Shown here piece by piece: positions 17,768 through 26,554 of a stretch of 64,000 nucleotides of DNA. A model generated the notes under the pieces. That model was given only the letters and a program-made list of their open reading frames with translations, made no database searches and was not told the DNA's origin. The stretch lies in NCBI GenBank assembly GCA_039817415.1, contig JBCBVV010000001.1, forward strand, positions 372,001 to 436,000, written 5' to 3'. The stretch's first letter is position 1. Every line of letters begins with the position of its first letter. The position numbers were made by a program, and so were the translations under genes. This stretch comes from JALEFZ01 sp039817415 (GTDB lineage Bacteria > Bacteroidota > Bacteroidia > J057).

Positions 17768-20218
17768 ATGAAAAACTTGCTATACACATTGGTTTGGCTG
17801 CCTTTGATGCTCATTAGCATACAAGGTGTAGCCCAGGGACTTCCTACCATTGAAGAAAAGACAAAGGACATGCAGGCCTTTGAGGGATATGTTCCTTTCT
17901 ATTATGAAGCCTCAACTGGAAAGATTTTCTGGGAGTTGGATAAACTGAATGCGGAGATTTTATATGTAAATGGGCTTTCTGCTGGTTTAGGTTCCAATGA
18001 TATCGGTCTTGATAGAAAGCAATTGGGAAATACCCGAATCATCAAGTTTGTTCGTTCTGGGCCAAAAATCCTGATGATGCAGCCTAATCTGGATTACCGA
18101 GCCATTAGTGATAATCCCGAAGAGGCTAAGTCAGTTGCAGAAGCCTTTGCCTCTTCTGCTCTCTGGGGGTTCAAAGTAGCTGCACAATCAGACGGTAGGG
18201 TGCTAGTTGATGCGACTGATTTCCTCCTGCGAGATGCCCATGGTGTTTCGGACAGACTTCGATCTAGTCGCGAGGGTTCATATAAGGTAGACAAAGGTAG
18301 ATCAGCCATTTATATGGATGCGACCAAAAACTTCCCTAAAAATTCTGAGTTTGATGCCATCATCACTTTCGCTGGACGAGCAGAGGGGAGAAATGTGAGG
18401 TCAGTCACCCCTAGTTCAGAGTCTATTACCCTTAGGATGCATCATTCTTTGGTAGAATTGCCCGATAACAATTACCAAGCTAGAAAAACGGACCCAAGAA
18501 GCGGGTACTTCGGAATCAGTTATCAAGACTATGCAGTCCCCATTGATCAACCCTTAACTCAGTCCTTTATCAATCGGCATAGATTGGAGAAAAAGAATCC
18601 AAAAGCCAAGCGTAGTGAAGCGGTAGAACCCATTGTCTATTATCTGGATCGAGGAACTCCAGAACCCATTCGTTCTGCTTTACTAGAAGGGGCAAGTTGG
18701 TGGAATCAAGCTTTTGAAGCGGCGGGCTATATTGATGCTTTTCAGGTAAAAGTTCTTCCTGACGATGCAGATCCTATGGATGTCCGTTACAATGTCATCA
18801 ATTGGGTGCATCGTTCCACCAGAGGCTGGTCTTATGGCTCTTCTGTTTCTGATCCTAGAACTGGAGAAATCATTAAGGGACATGTTTTGTTGGGCTCTTT
18901 ACGTGTTAGACAGGATTTCCTCATTGCCCAAGGACTCATTGAAGCGTACAAAAACAAGGGAGAAGGTGATCCAAGAATGATCGAAATGGCCCTTGCTCGC
19001 TTGAGACAGCTCTCCGCTCATGAAGTGGGTCATACCCTAGGGCTTGCACACAACTTTGCCGCCAGTGTGAATGATAGAGCATCCGTTATGGATTATCCAC
19101 ATCCTTATTTGAGCATAGATGACCAAGGGAATGTTACCTTCGATGCTGCCTATGAAACCGGAATTGGAGAATGGGACAAGCGAGCCATCATTTTTGGTTA
19201 TCAGGACTTTCCTGAGGGTACCGACGAAGAAAAAGCCTTACGCAACATCATTGAGGAGACCATTGACATGGGCCTGCTGTATATTTCCGATGACGGAGCG
19301 AGAGCAGCCTCTACCGCTCATCCTAGCGCTCATCTTTGGGACAATGGCAAACATGCAGTTGAAGAATTGAATAGGTTAGCTGGCTTAAGACAAAAGGCAC
19401 TTGCTTCCTTTGGAGAACACAATATTCCAACAGGTACCCCAATGGCTGAATTGGAAAGAGTATTGGTCCCTCTGTATATGTCTCATCGCTACCAAGTAAA
19501 TGCAGTGAGCAAGATGATTGGGGGAGTCAATTACACCTATAAAGTGAAAGGGGATTCACAAGCCCTGCCGACCGCTGTACCTAAGAAAGAACAGGAAAAA
19601 GCACTCAAAGCCCTGCTTTCTACCCTAGATCCAGCCTTTTTAGAAGTACCTGAACACATTCGAAAGATGATTCCTCCTGCTCCGATTGGATATAGAAAAG
19701 GGAGGGAGTTCTTTCCCAGTCAAACAGGAAGAGGTTTTGACCTGCTATCTGCGGCGGGAAGTAGTGTAGAGCATACCTTAAATCAATTGCTCCACCCGAC
19801 CCGACTAGCCAGAGTAGATGAGCAATACTTCGAACAAGGGGGCCTCTCAGTCATGGATATCCTTGATGCTACCTGGGATGCCACCAAAACAAAGCCTGGA
19901 GTAGATCCTAATTTGATGGAAGCCCACCTGAGTAGAATGGCGCAGAAGCGAGTATTGGCTCATTTCCTCAACCTTGCCGGAGATAAAAATATTTCCCAAG
20001 CGGTAGCAGCCTCCGCCGTTTCCAAGGTGAGACAATTAGAAATCATGTTGAGTACGCGATTGCCCTCAAAAAATTCTCAAGGAAGAATTCACGACCAATA
20101 TATGGCTGAGCAAATTCGCCAGTTCCGCCTACAACCTGAAGCCTATAACATACCCTCTGCACCCAGAATCCCCGATGGTTCTCCTATTGGCTGTGGACAT
20201 GTGGGCCATTTTCACTAG
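17768..20218 (+). CDS. Secreted zinc-dependent metalloprotease, paralogue of its divergent neighbour
   Basis: 816 aa from the ATG at 17768, which opens a signal peptide (MKNLLYTLVWLPLMLISIQGVAQG). The upstream in-frame ATG would bury this signal behind 10 residues. The zinc motif HEVGHTLGLAHN is near residue 417, followed by SVMDYPHPYL, which supplies the Met-turn. The overall order matches the minus-strand neighbour: an N-terminal domain with PRSGYFGI, a YYLDRGTPEPIR region, the protease core, and a helical C-terminal third. Predicted periplasmic or secreted endopeptidase with unknown substrate. The two genes share a short divergent promoter region of about 170 bp. Confidence 0.82.
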   Translation: MKNLLYTLVWLPLMLISIQGVAQGLPTIEEKTKDMQAFEGYVPFYYEASTGKIFWELDKLNAEILYVNGLSAGLGSNDIGLDRKQLGNTRIIKFVRSGPKILMMQPNLDYRAISDNPEEAKSVAEAFASSALWGFKVAAQSDGRVLVDATDFLLRDAHGVSDRLRSSREGSYKVDKGRSAIYMDATKNFPKNSEFDAIITFAGRAEGRNVRSVTPSSESITLRMHHSLVELPDNNYQARKTDPRSGYFGISYQDYAVPIDQPLTQSFINRHRLEKKNPKAKRSEAVEPIVYYLDRGTPEPIRSALLEGASWWNQAFEAAGYIDAFQVKVLPDDADPMDVRYNVINWVHRSTRGWSYGSSVSDPRTGEIIKGHVLLGSLRVRQDFLIAQGLIEAYKNKGEGDPRMIEMALARLRQLSAHEVGHTLGLAHNFAASVNDRASVMDYPHPYLSIDDQGNVTFDAAYETGIGEWDKRAIIFGYQDFPEGTDEEKALRNIIEETIDMGLLYISDDGARAASTAHPSAHLWDNGKHAVEELNRLAGLRQKALASFGEHNIPTGTPMAELERVLVPLYMSHRYQVNAVSKMIGGVNYTYKVKGDSQALPTAVPKKEQEKALKALLSTLDPAFLEVPEHIRKMIPPAPIGYRKGREFFPSQTGRGFDLLSAAGSSVEHTLNQLLHPTRLARVDEQYFEQGGLSVMDILDATWDATKTKPGVDPNLMEAHLSRMAQKRVLAHFLNLAGDKNISQAVAASAVSKVRQLEIMLSTRLPSKNSQGRIHDQYMAEQIRQFRLQPEAYNIPSAPRIPDGSPIGCGHVGHFH

Positions 20219-20288
20219 GAAGTGTTAGATGTGATTAAGAATTGCCTTAACAAAACGGCCACTTCGTCTGTTGAACAAAATAAAAAAC

Positions 20289-20765
20289 ATGGCACACGAA
20301 TATCTGGCTGTCGGTGCACAAGCACCGGATGTAAAGGTTAAAAATAATGCTGGAGAAGAAGTATCTCTGGCTGACCTAAAAGGAAAGAAAGTTGTGGTAT
20401 TCTTTTATCCCAAAGCAAATAGCCCCTCTTGTACCAAGGAAGCTGTGAGCTTAAAAGATCACCACAAAGCGCTTCAAGATTTAGGCTATGAAGTGATTGG
20501 CGTGAGTCCGGATAAAGAGAAGTCCTTGACCAACTTCATCAACAAACACGAACTTCCTTATACACTTTGGTCTGATCCTGAGAATGAATTGACAGAGGCT
20601 TTTGGTGCTTGGGGCGAGAAGAGCATGTATGGCAAGACCTACATGGGCCTTCTTAGAAGTACTTTTTTGATTGACGAAGAAGGCAAGGTGTCTCACGTGA
20701 TTGAAAAGGTAAAAACCAAGGAGCATGCGCAGCAAATCCTTGCCATGCTGGCAGAAGCTGTTTAA
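20289..20765 (+). CDS. bcp: Thioredoxin-dependent peroxiredoxin, Bcp/PrxQ type
   Basis: 158 aa from the ATG at 20289 (MAHEYLAVGAQAPDV). An in-frame ATG 6 codons earlier is less family-like. The peroxidatic motif is FFYPKANSPSCTKEA. The resolving Cys five residues later in classical Bcp (CTxxAC) is Val here (CTKEAV), so this member would work as a 1-Cys enzyme or use another resolving thiol. It reduces hydroperoxides in the cytoplasm with thioredoxin as reductant. It is monocistronic with its own terminator. Confidence 0.85.
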   Translation: MAHEYLAVGAQAPDVKVKNNAGEEVSLADLKGKKVVVFFYPKANSPSCTKEAVSLKDHHKALQDLGYEVIGVSPDKEKSLTNFINKHELPYTLWSDPENELTEAFGAWGEKSMYGKTYMGLLRSTFLIDEEGKVSHVIEKVKTKEHAQQILAMLAEAV

Positions 20766-20784
20766 GTCATCCCATATACTGATG

Positions 20785-20820
20785 AAAAAGGACTGCTGAA
20801 TCTTTTAGCAGTCCTTTTTT
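20785..20820 (+). terminator. Rho-independent terminator after bcp
   Basis: Stem AAAGGACTGCT / AGCAGTCCTTT with a short loop and T-run, 20 nt after the bcp stop. Confidence 0.85.
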
Positions 20821-20849
20821 GTATTTATTTTGCTCCAAATAACGACTGT

Positions 20850-21263
20850 ATGCAAACTCCATTAACTTCGAACCTGGCTTCTCTACTCCTTCGGTTGGGA
20901 TTTGGCCTCTATCTCCTATTGGGACATGGGTGGAGCAAAGTGATCAAGCTTTTCTCTGGTGGTGAAATACAATTCACAGACCTATTTGGTCTCTCCCCCG
21001 AATTAAATTTAGGTTTCACTGCCTTTGCTGAGGCCTTTTGTGCCCTCATGGTGGTGATTGGCTTCCGTACTAGGCTTTTTGTATGGCCCATTATTCTGGT
21101 GATGTTCGTTATTGTTGCCTTTGTAAAAGTAGATGCAGGTTGGGTAGGTAGCAATTCCAGAGAATTGGCTATGATGTATTTGATTCCCTTTATAGCTATT
21201 TTTATCCTAGGCAGTGGCAAATATTCAGTTGACCATTTGCTCGAAAGCCGTAAGATAGTCTGA
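20850..21263 (+). CDS. DoxX-family membrane protein
   Basis: 137 aa with four hydrophobic segments and the DoxX pattern (LLLRLGFGLYLLLGHGWSKV at the N-terminus; AFAEAFCALMVVIGFRTRL in the middle). These are inner-membrane proteins of uncertain role, often linked to redox or sulfur metabolism. It follows the bcp terminator and precedes a universal stress protein gene by 42 nt, so the two may form a small stress-related operon. The function beyond the family is not known. Confidence 0.75.
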   Translation: MQTPLTSNLASLLLRLGFGLYLLLGHGWSKVIKLFSGGEIQFTDLFGLSPELNLGFTAFAEAFCALMVVIGFRTRLFVWPIILVMFVIVAFVKVDAGWVGSNSRELAMMYLIPFIAIFILGSGKYSVDHLLESRKIV

Positions 21264-21305
21264 TTTCCTACTACTTATAACCAAGCTTCCAAAAACACAT
21301 ACATT

Positions 21306-22163
21306 ATGTCTGATCTGAGTTCCTTTGAATCCGTCTTTCGGAGAGCCCTACGAAATAGATTCACCTATGAATCGCTGGATTTTGAACGTATTCTTATCAT
21401 CACTGATATGGAGAAGGAAGAAAGCGATGCATATGCCGATAAAATTCGCTCTTTCCTGCATGCTACTATCAGAAAGGACACCTACCACTTGGAGGTCTGG
21501 AACCACGATGACTACAGTCCATGGCCTAGAATGAAGGAAAGAATTCGACAGCATGAAGCTGATCTCCTCATTACCTACAGAATGTTATGGGCTCAAGATA
21601 TAACCGTCAATAAGAGTTTGGGATCTTATGTAGACCTCCTTTCTCAGGATACAGATTTTCCTGTCTTGGTTACCCCACACCCTAAACTCTACAGCATGGA
21701 TCATATACTAAAGGAGGAAGGGGCTGTATTAGTAGCAACTGAACATGTTGTAGAGGATGATCGGATGGTCAATTTTGCCTTAAAATTTGCAGTACCTCAG
21801 GCTCCCTTGATTCTCGTTCACATAGAGGATGAGGATACCTACAAGTATTATATGAACTCCATTAGGAAGATACCTGAAATTTCTACGGAGGCGGCTGAGA
21901 CAACCCTGAGGGATCAACTTCTGGCAGACCCGATTCATTATGCGGAGTCCATCACAGAAGTTCTCAAAGAAAAAAGACCAGATATCACGGTCGAAACTTA
22001 TATCCGTTTTGGGCACTTGGTATCGGCTTACCGAGAACTCCTAGAAAAATATACAGCAGATTTATTGGTGATGAATACCAAGGATGATACCCAATTGGCC
22101 ATGCATTCGGTCGGTTATTCCTTAGCGGTAGAATTTCGCCAAACACCCGTTTTGTTGCTTTAG
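21306..22163 (+). CDS. Universal stress protein (UspA-like), two-domain
   Basis: 285 aa. The C-terminal half shows the Usp fold: a GAVLVATEHVVED beta-strand start, PLILVHIEDED, and the closing DLLVMNTKDDTQ...TPVLLL strand. The N-terminal half looks like a second, more divergent Usp domain (FERILIITDMEKEESDAYADKI). The usual ATP-binding G-2x-G-9x-G(S/T) loop is not clear, suggesting a non-ATP-binding type. Cytoplasmic stress role inferred from family. It lies downstream of doxX. Confidence 0.65.
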   Translation: MSDLSSFESVFRRALRNRFTYESLDFERILIITDMEKEESDAYADKIRSFLHATIRKDTYHLEVWNHDDYSPWPRMKERIRQHEADLLITYRMLWAQDITVNKSLGSYVDLLSQDTDFPVLVTPHPKLYSMDHILKEEGAVLVATEHVVEDDRMVNFALKFAVPQAPLILVHIEDEDTYKYYMNSIRKIPEISTEAAETTLRDQLLADPIHYAESITEVLKEKRPDITVETYIRFGHLVSAYRELLEKYTADLLVMNTKDDTQLAMHSVGYSLAVEFRQTPVLLL

Positions 22164-22171
22164 GAACAATC

Positions 22172-22819
22172 CTAAGGGGTAGGTCTAAGGGAGGAATCTT
22201 GCCATTGCCAGGTTTCTCCTTTTTTTATGACGACTTGCTCGTTTTTGCTGCGAATGATGGTCATTTTGGCTGAAGATCGAAGGAAAATATGCCCATTTGA
22301 AGCAGTCACACTCAAGCTATCCTTCCCATTGACCAAAAACTGAACCTTTCCCTCTTCCAACTGACCCATATTCATTGCCTGCTCTGCACGAGCGGCACGA
22401 ATTCTATTGTCTAGGATTATCCAATCGGGAGTGGAAAGTGCAGGAATATCCTCTACAGGCTCTGTACTACGGTTAAGAAAAACGGCATATATAGCTGTGA
22501 GGAGTAGAAAACCTCCAATAAGCATGGCCACTGTCAAGCTAAAGGTATTGACTTTCTTTTCACTTGGGCTAGAAAGACTGAGGGTGGAAAGTTTACCTTC
22601 CAACTTCTGCCATGAATGTTGTGGATCAGGGATTTCGGCCTCAGGGTGAAGCTTTAGTTGTTCCCATAGCTCGCTCATGTGGTCGAAATACATGGCATGC
22701 TTTTCATGCTCATCAACCCAATGGCGTAGGTTATTCTCTTCCACCAAATCAATATCCCCTGAAAGATACTTTACAACCAGGTGTTGATACTTTATGTCGG
22801 GTACAAAGGCCATGTCCAA
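22172..22819 (-). CDS. FecR-type anti-sigma factor
   Basis: 215 aa. The N-terminal cytoplasmic segment (YLSGDIDLVEENNLRHWVDEHEKHAMYFDHMSELWE is the region concerned, residues about 18-55; key residues Y, L, G, W and the acidic patch) matches the sigma-binding start of Bacteroidota FecR proteins. A single transmembrane helix spans about residues 93-113. The periplasmic part (GQLEEGKVQFLVNG..., SNGHIFLRSSAKMTI) is short for FecR. It lies downstream of an ECF-sigma-like gene with a small membrane peptide between them. No SusC receptor is adjacent, so the inducing signal is unknown. Confidence 0.72.
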   Translation of the reverse strand: MDMAFVPDIKYQHLVVKYLSGDIDLVEENNLRHWVDEHEKHAMYFDHMSELWEQLKLHPEAEIPDPQHSWQKLEGKLSTLSLSSPSEKKVNTFSLTVAMLIGGFLLLTAIYAVFLNRSTEPVEDIPALSTPDWIILDNRIRAARAEQAMNMGQLEEGKVQFLVNGKDSLSVTASNGHIFLRSSAKMTIIRSKNEQVVIKKGETWQWQDSSLRPTP

Positions 22820-22944
22820 AAGTAAGAAAGTAGGAAGAAGGTTCGCAATTTCGAAGGAGATTTGTTGATCAACTTCTTCTCAAAAAGATAGGAGCCAGCA
22901 TATTTGCCGACTCCTAATGAAAATAATACCTACCTAATAATCTT

Positions 22945-23082
22945 CTAAGCGACCATCATGAGCACCTTTTCAGGCTCATTGGCCATTTGGCAGTAGTACT
23001 GACAAGCCCTGAAATACAAATGAATTCCGATAGAGATGAGGGAAGTGAGGGTGAGGAAGTTGAAGAATGCGAGGTCTTTCAT
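22945..23082 (-). CDS. Possible 45-aa membrane peptide between sigma and anti-sigma genes
   Basis: Starts MKDLAFFNFLTLTSLISIGI, giving one transmembrane helix followed by a Cys/Tyr-rich segment (FRACQYYCQMANEPEK). The ATG is preceded by an A-rich stretch (GCCTGAAAAA), common before Bacteroidota starts. A longer frame reaches upstream but lacks a good start. Its position and orientation inside the sigma/FecR group support it. No homologue is recognised. Confidence 0.4.
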   Translation of the reverse strand: MKDLAFFNFLTLTSLISIGIHLYFRACQYYCQMANEPEKVLMMVA

Positions 23083-23347
23083 TTTTTCAGGCTTTGCAGA
23101 GTGAGCGCAAAAGACCCTCAGCATCAGTCCGGTAGGAGGACCGCACATGGTGATCTTTCATGTATTGGGTTTGTTTTGACCAGAAAAGTAAAAGGTCTAC
23201 CTCCTGATGCAATTACGAGTTACGAAAGTTTTTTTAAGTCAAAAAGATATAGATACAGAGACCGTTTGATTCGGACAGTCAATGGTTGGATTCACAGGGT
23301 AAGTGGTGAGAAGATTCTTCGGGAATGGCCAATTATCCGCCTACATT

Positions 23348-23779
23348 CTAGGGAAGGAGCTGCGCCATCGCTCCAGAAAGGAGGGCAGACAGGTCATTGA
23401 TTGTCAGGTCCATACTTTGAGCTGCGTCTTTCAAACTGGATCCTTTCCAAATTACAAGTTCTATGCTTCGTTGCTCCTCAGGGGATAGCTTCTTCACAGC
23501 TTTTTCAAGCTCAGAATGCTCGGGAGGGACGACATTACTCTCCACAATCATGTCATCCAGACTCGTTTGCAAAAATTGAAGATGAGATTCTCCGGAGGTG
23601 ATTTTGCCCTTCTTCTCCCATAAATCGAAAAAAAGTTGATGAATCATGCTTTCCGCATCTTCCTGGGGCACCCCCTTTTCCTTGGCTTGAAGGAAAAGCA
23701 TACTAAAATAACTTTCGTAGGCCTCTCGCAAGGCCGTGATTTTCCCTTCTGCCAGTTGTTGGTGGAGATCGCGTTCCAT
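23348..23779 (-). CDS. Short ECF sigma factor-like protein
   Basis: 143 aa. Region 2-like segment: ALREAYESYFSMLFLQA, then the DAESMIHQLFFDLWEKK helix typical of Bacteroidota ECF sigma factors. Region 4-like segment: ELEKAVKKLSPEEQRSIELVIWKGSSLKDAAQSM (residues about 90-125) with the helix-turn-helix. It is shorter than usual ECF factors (160-190 aa) and both DNA-contact regions look divergent, so it may be a degenerate or specialised sigma. Its presumed partner is the FecR protein encoded downstream. Confidence 0.65.
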   Translation of the reverse strand: MERDLHQQLAEGKITALREAYESYFSMLFLQAKEKGVPQEDAESMIHQLFFDLWEKKGKITSGESHLQFLQTSLDDMIVESNVVPPEHSELEKAVKKLSPEEQRSIELVIWKGSSLKDAAQSMDLTINDLSALLSGAMAQLLP

Positions 23780-23876
23780 AAAATCGAAATTACAGCAAAG
23801 TCATTCAACTGCCAAGTTTTATTGCTGACACATTCGTCGCCAATTCTTCGGAAGAATCTGTTTATTTGCATCCTGA

Positions 23877-24761
23877 ATGAATAAGCAGCGATTGATATCC
23901 TATATCAAGTTGTTGAGGCCACATCAATATGTCAAGAACCTCACCCTTTTCCTGCCAGCCTTCTTTTCTTTGAGGTTGCTGGAGCAAGAGGTATGGCTTC
24001 GAACCTCCGCTGGTGTATTGGGATTTTCATTGGTTGCCAGTGGAGTCTATATCCTGAACGATTATCTCGATATAGAGGCAGATAGGGACCACCCCGTCAA
24101 GAAACATCGTCCTTTGGCCGCTGGTGAGGTAAAGAAGTTCAATGCCATTGGGATCATGATGGGACTTTTTGGCTTAGGGATTCCCCTTTTCTATTTCCTT
24201 GAGCCCTACGCTTTTTATATGGTTTCTGCTTATGCCTTCATGAATATCCTCTATTCCATTTGGCTGAAGCATATTCCCATCATTGATGTGAGTATAGTCG
24301 CGCTCGGCTTTATATTCCGAATTGCTACCGGTGCCTTTTTGGCCTCCCCCTTTATTCCGTTGACCTCATGGATAGTTATCATGATTTACCTAGGGGCGCT
24401 TTTTATTGGACTGGCGAAAAGAAGGGAGGATGTAAAACTAGCTGGCGAAGGAAGGGAAACGCGTAAAGCCATAAAGGGATACAACCTTGAATTTATCAAT
24501 GCAGCGATGGTCATCATGGCCTCTGTTATGATAGTCGCCTACATATCTTATACCCTTGATAAAGACATCCAACAAAAATTCAACTCTGAATACCTTTACG
24601 TTACCGTCTTCTTTGTGCTTTTGGGTGTTTTGAGGTACCTCCAGCTTACTTTTGTCGAAGAAAGAAGTGGCAATCCAACACAATTGTTCATCAGAGACCC
24701 ATTTCTGATCCTAACCTTGTCTGGATGGATTTTGACCTTTGCCTGGCTGATTTATGGATAA
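23877..24761 (+). CDS. UbiA-family prenyltransferase, decaprenyl-phosphate phosphoribosyltransferase-like
   Basis: 294 aa integral membrane protein. The N-terminus RPHQYVKNLTLFLPAFF and the first Asp-rich motif NDYLDIEADRDHP are characteristic of the DPPR-synthase branch of UbiA. The second Asp motif region appears as PIIDVSIVALGFIFR. The expected reaction is transfer of a phosphoribosyl or prenyl group at the inner membrane; the exact substrate is inferred. The stop overlaps the stop of the convergent hydroxyacyl-CoA dehydrogenase gene by 10 bp. Confidence 0.78.
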   Translation: MNKQRLISYIKLLRPHQYVKNLTLFLPAFFSLRLLEQEVWLRTSAGVLGFSLVASGVYILNDYLDIEADRDHPVKKHRPLAAGEVKKFNAIGIMMGLFGLGIPLFYFLEPYAFYMVSAYAFMNILYSIWLKHIPIIDVSIVALGFIFRIATGAFLASPFIPLTSWIVIMIYLGALFIGLAKRREDVKLAGEGRETRKAIKGYNLEFINAAMVIMASVMIVAYISYTLDKDIQQKFNSEYLYVTVFFVLLGVLRYLQLTFVEERSGNPTQLFIRDPFLILTLSGWILTFAWLIYG

Positions 24762-25603
24762 TCGTAAAACCCCTTCCCTGTTTTCCTTCCAAAATGTCCT
24801 GCATCTACTTTTTTCTGCTGGATTCTTCCGGGCCTGAAACGATCTTCGTAGAAAAAGGCCTCATACATAGATTGACTTACCGAATGGTTGGTTTCAATCC
24901 CGATTAAGTCCATCAGCTCAAATGGTCCCATACGAAAACCACTGCTCTTGATGAGGCGATCCACAGCAGCAAAATCGGCTGTTTGTTCTTCGACAATTCG
25001 TTGGCTTTCCAAGTAAAATTGCCTAGCCACTCGATTGACGATAAAACCCGGCTCATCCTTGGTATGAACAGCTGTTTTATTCAATTTTCTGGAAAAGACT
25101 GCGATGGATTCCATAACTTCTTCGGAGGTTGCTACTCCAGAAATAATTTCTACCAACTTCATGATGGGGGCAGGATTGAAGAAATGCAGCCCAATGACAC
25201 GTTCGGGGCGTTCTAGCCCTGCAGCGATTCTAGTAATAGGAATGGTAGAGGTATTGGAAGCAATGATACAGGAGGGATCATTTTGCCTTTCAATGGGCAA
25301 CAGTACCTTTTGCTTAAGGTCTAATCTTTCGGGTACGGCTTCAATGATCAGGTCTGCTACCAAATCTTCTGTATCAGTGGAGTACCCCATTCTCACCAGC
25401 ACCTTATCCTTATCATCCTCTGACATTTTCCCTTTCTCCACAGACTTGGCAAGGAATTTCTTCGAATAGGCATGGGCATTTGCCAAGACATCTTCCTTGA
25501 TATCGAAGAGCAAACAATCATATCCTGCTCTGGCAACAGTTAAGGCTATCCCTCTTCCCATTACCCCTCCACCAAGGACGGCAACTTTTTTGATCTCGTG
25601 CAT
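24752..25603 (-). CDS. 3-hydroxyacyl-CoA (3-hydroxybutyryl-CoA) dehydrogenase
   Basis: 283 aa, the normal length for the stand-alone enzyme. The N-terminal Rossmann motif is KKVAVLGGGVMGRGIA, with Asp after the second strand (LLFDIKED). The catalytic His lies in IGLHFFNPAPIMKLVEII, with NRVARQFYLES and the C-terminal dimer domain (FRMGPFELMDLIGIE) following. It oxidises 3-hydroxyacyl-CoA with NAD+ in beta-oxidation or butyrate metabolism. No other fatty acid genes are adjacent. Confidence 0.88.
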   Translation of the reverse strand: MHEIKKVAVLGGGVMGRGIALTVARAGYDCLLFDIKEDVLANAHAYSKKFLAKSVEKGKMSEDDKDKVLVRMGYSTDTEDLVADLIIEAVPERLDLKQKVLLPIERQNDPSCIIASNTSTIPITRIAAGLERPERVIGLHFFNPAPIMKLVEIISGVATSEEVMESIAVFSRKLNKTAVHTKDEPGFIVNRVARQFYLESQRIVEEQTADFAAVDRLIKSSGFRMGPFELMDLIGIETNHSVSQSMYEAFFYEDRFRPGRIQQKKVDAGHFGRKTGKGFYDYP

Positions 25604-25642
25604 GAATGTAGTTAGTAGTGTATGTTTCTTAGCATAAGGTGC

Positions 25643-26446
25643 CTACATCAGGCCCATTCGTCCCAATATACGACGAACTATTTTCTTTCTGGCAGACACA
25701 TCTTTGTCATCTATGATATCGATGTTGCAGGCGAAGTAATATATATCCTCTCCTTTTTCGAGCCAACCTACCAACCAGCCAATGTCAGGATCTACTTCCG
25801 TTCCCCAGCCCGTTTTTCCTCGTAGGACATAATCATCTCCCTTTTCCAAGAATAGAAGTTTCTTAACGGCTCTTATATGTTCTTTTTTGAAGGGTAACTG
25901 TTCATGGTAAACCTTCTCCAAGAAATAAATCTGCTCTCTGGCCGTAATTTGAAGGCTATTATTCAGCCAAAACATATCTATATCTGTGGTATCTCGATTG
26001 CCATAGCGAATCAAGTCCAGATAATGTTTCATGCTATCCCGTCCTATTCTTCTAGCCATTTCCTGATAGAACCAAACAGCAGATACCGGTAAGGCCGAAG
26101 CCATGTTGTGGTCCTGATTCCAAGGTGGAAAGAAACGCACCACTGAATCCCACTTTACGATTTCTGAGGTATCCTTGACCGCGCCTGTTTGTAGGGCAAT
26201 CAAGGAATTGGGAATTTTGAAGGTAGAAGCAGGCATGAAGGCGGAGTCCATTCTTCCGGGATTGTGAATATGCATTTCCTTGCCAGATTCATCAAACACA
26301 ATAATTCCGCCTCTAACTCCTAGGCTATCGAACTCTGCTTGCCATTCGGGATGTAAACTATCTCTCCTTATGACACTACAGGAAAAAAAGGTACTTAGGA
26401 GGCAAATGGCAATGACAAATAGAATAGGCAATCGCATAATTTTCAC
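25643..26446 (-). CDS. Class D (OXA-type) beta-lactamase, lipoprotein
   Basis: 267 aa. The signal peptide ends in lipobox LLSTFFSC, so a periplasmic lipid-anchored form is likely. Class D hallmarks are all present: the active-site S74-T-F-K77, the S-x-V motif (SAV, about 122), Y-G-N (148-150) and K-T-G (211-213). It would hydrolyse penicillins. The spectrum cannot be judged from sequence. An alternative reading is a penicillin-binding sensor related to BlaR, but no sensor membrane domain is present. Monocistronic, with no mobile element nearby, so it looks intrinsic. Confidence 0.85.
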   Translation of the reverse strand: MKIMRLPILFVIAICLLSTFFSCSVIRRDSLHPEWQAEFDSLGVRGGIIVFDESGKEMHIHNPGRMDSAFMPASTFKIPNSLIALQTGAVKDTSEIVKWDSVVRFFPPWNQDHNMASALPVSAVWFYQEMARRIGRDSMKHYLDLIRYGNRDTTDIDMFWLNNSLQITAREQIYFLEKVYHEQLPFKKEHIRAVKKLLFLEKGDDYVLRGKTGWGTEVDPDIGWLVGWLEKGEDIYYFACNIDIIDDKDVSARKKIVRRILGRMGLM

Positions 26447-26554
26447 TTTTATAAAGGAAATATCGCTTCATCAGCAATGATACTTTTTTCCTAAGTAATA
26501 TCTGACCAAATTTTCCTTGAATTTGTTTGAAATCACCTTCTATTCGAAATTTTC

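Noticed and set aside
22987..23400. 137-codon open frame on the plus strand
   Set aside because: It lies antisense to the small membrane peptide and the sigma gene, and its composition is not protein-like. It was judged a shadow frame.
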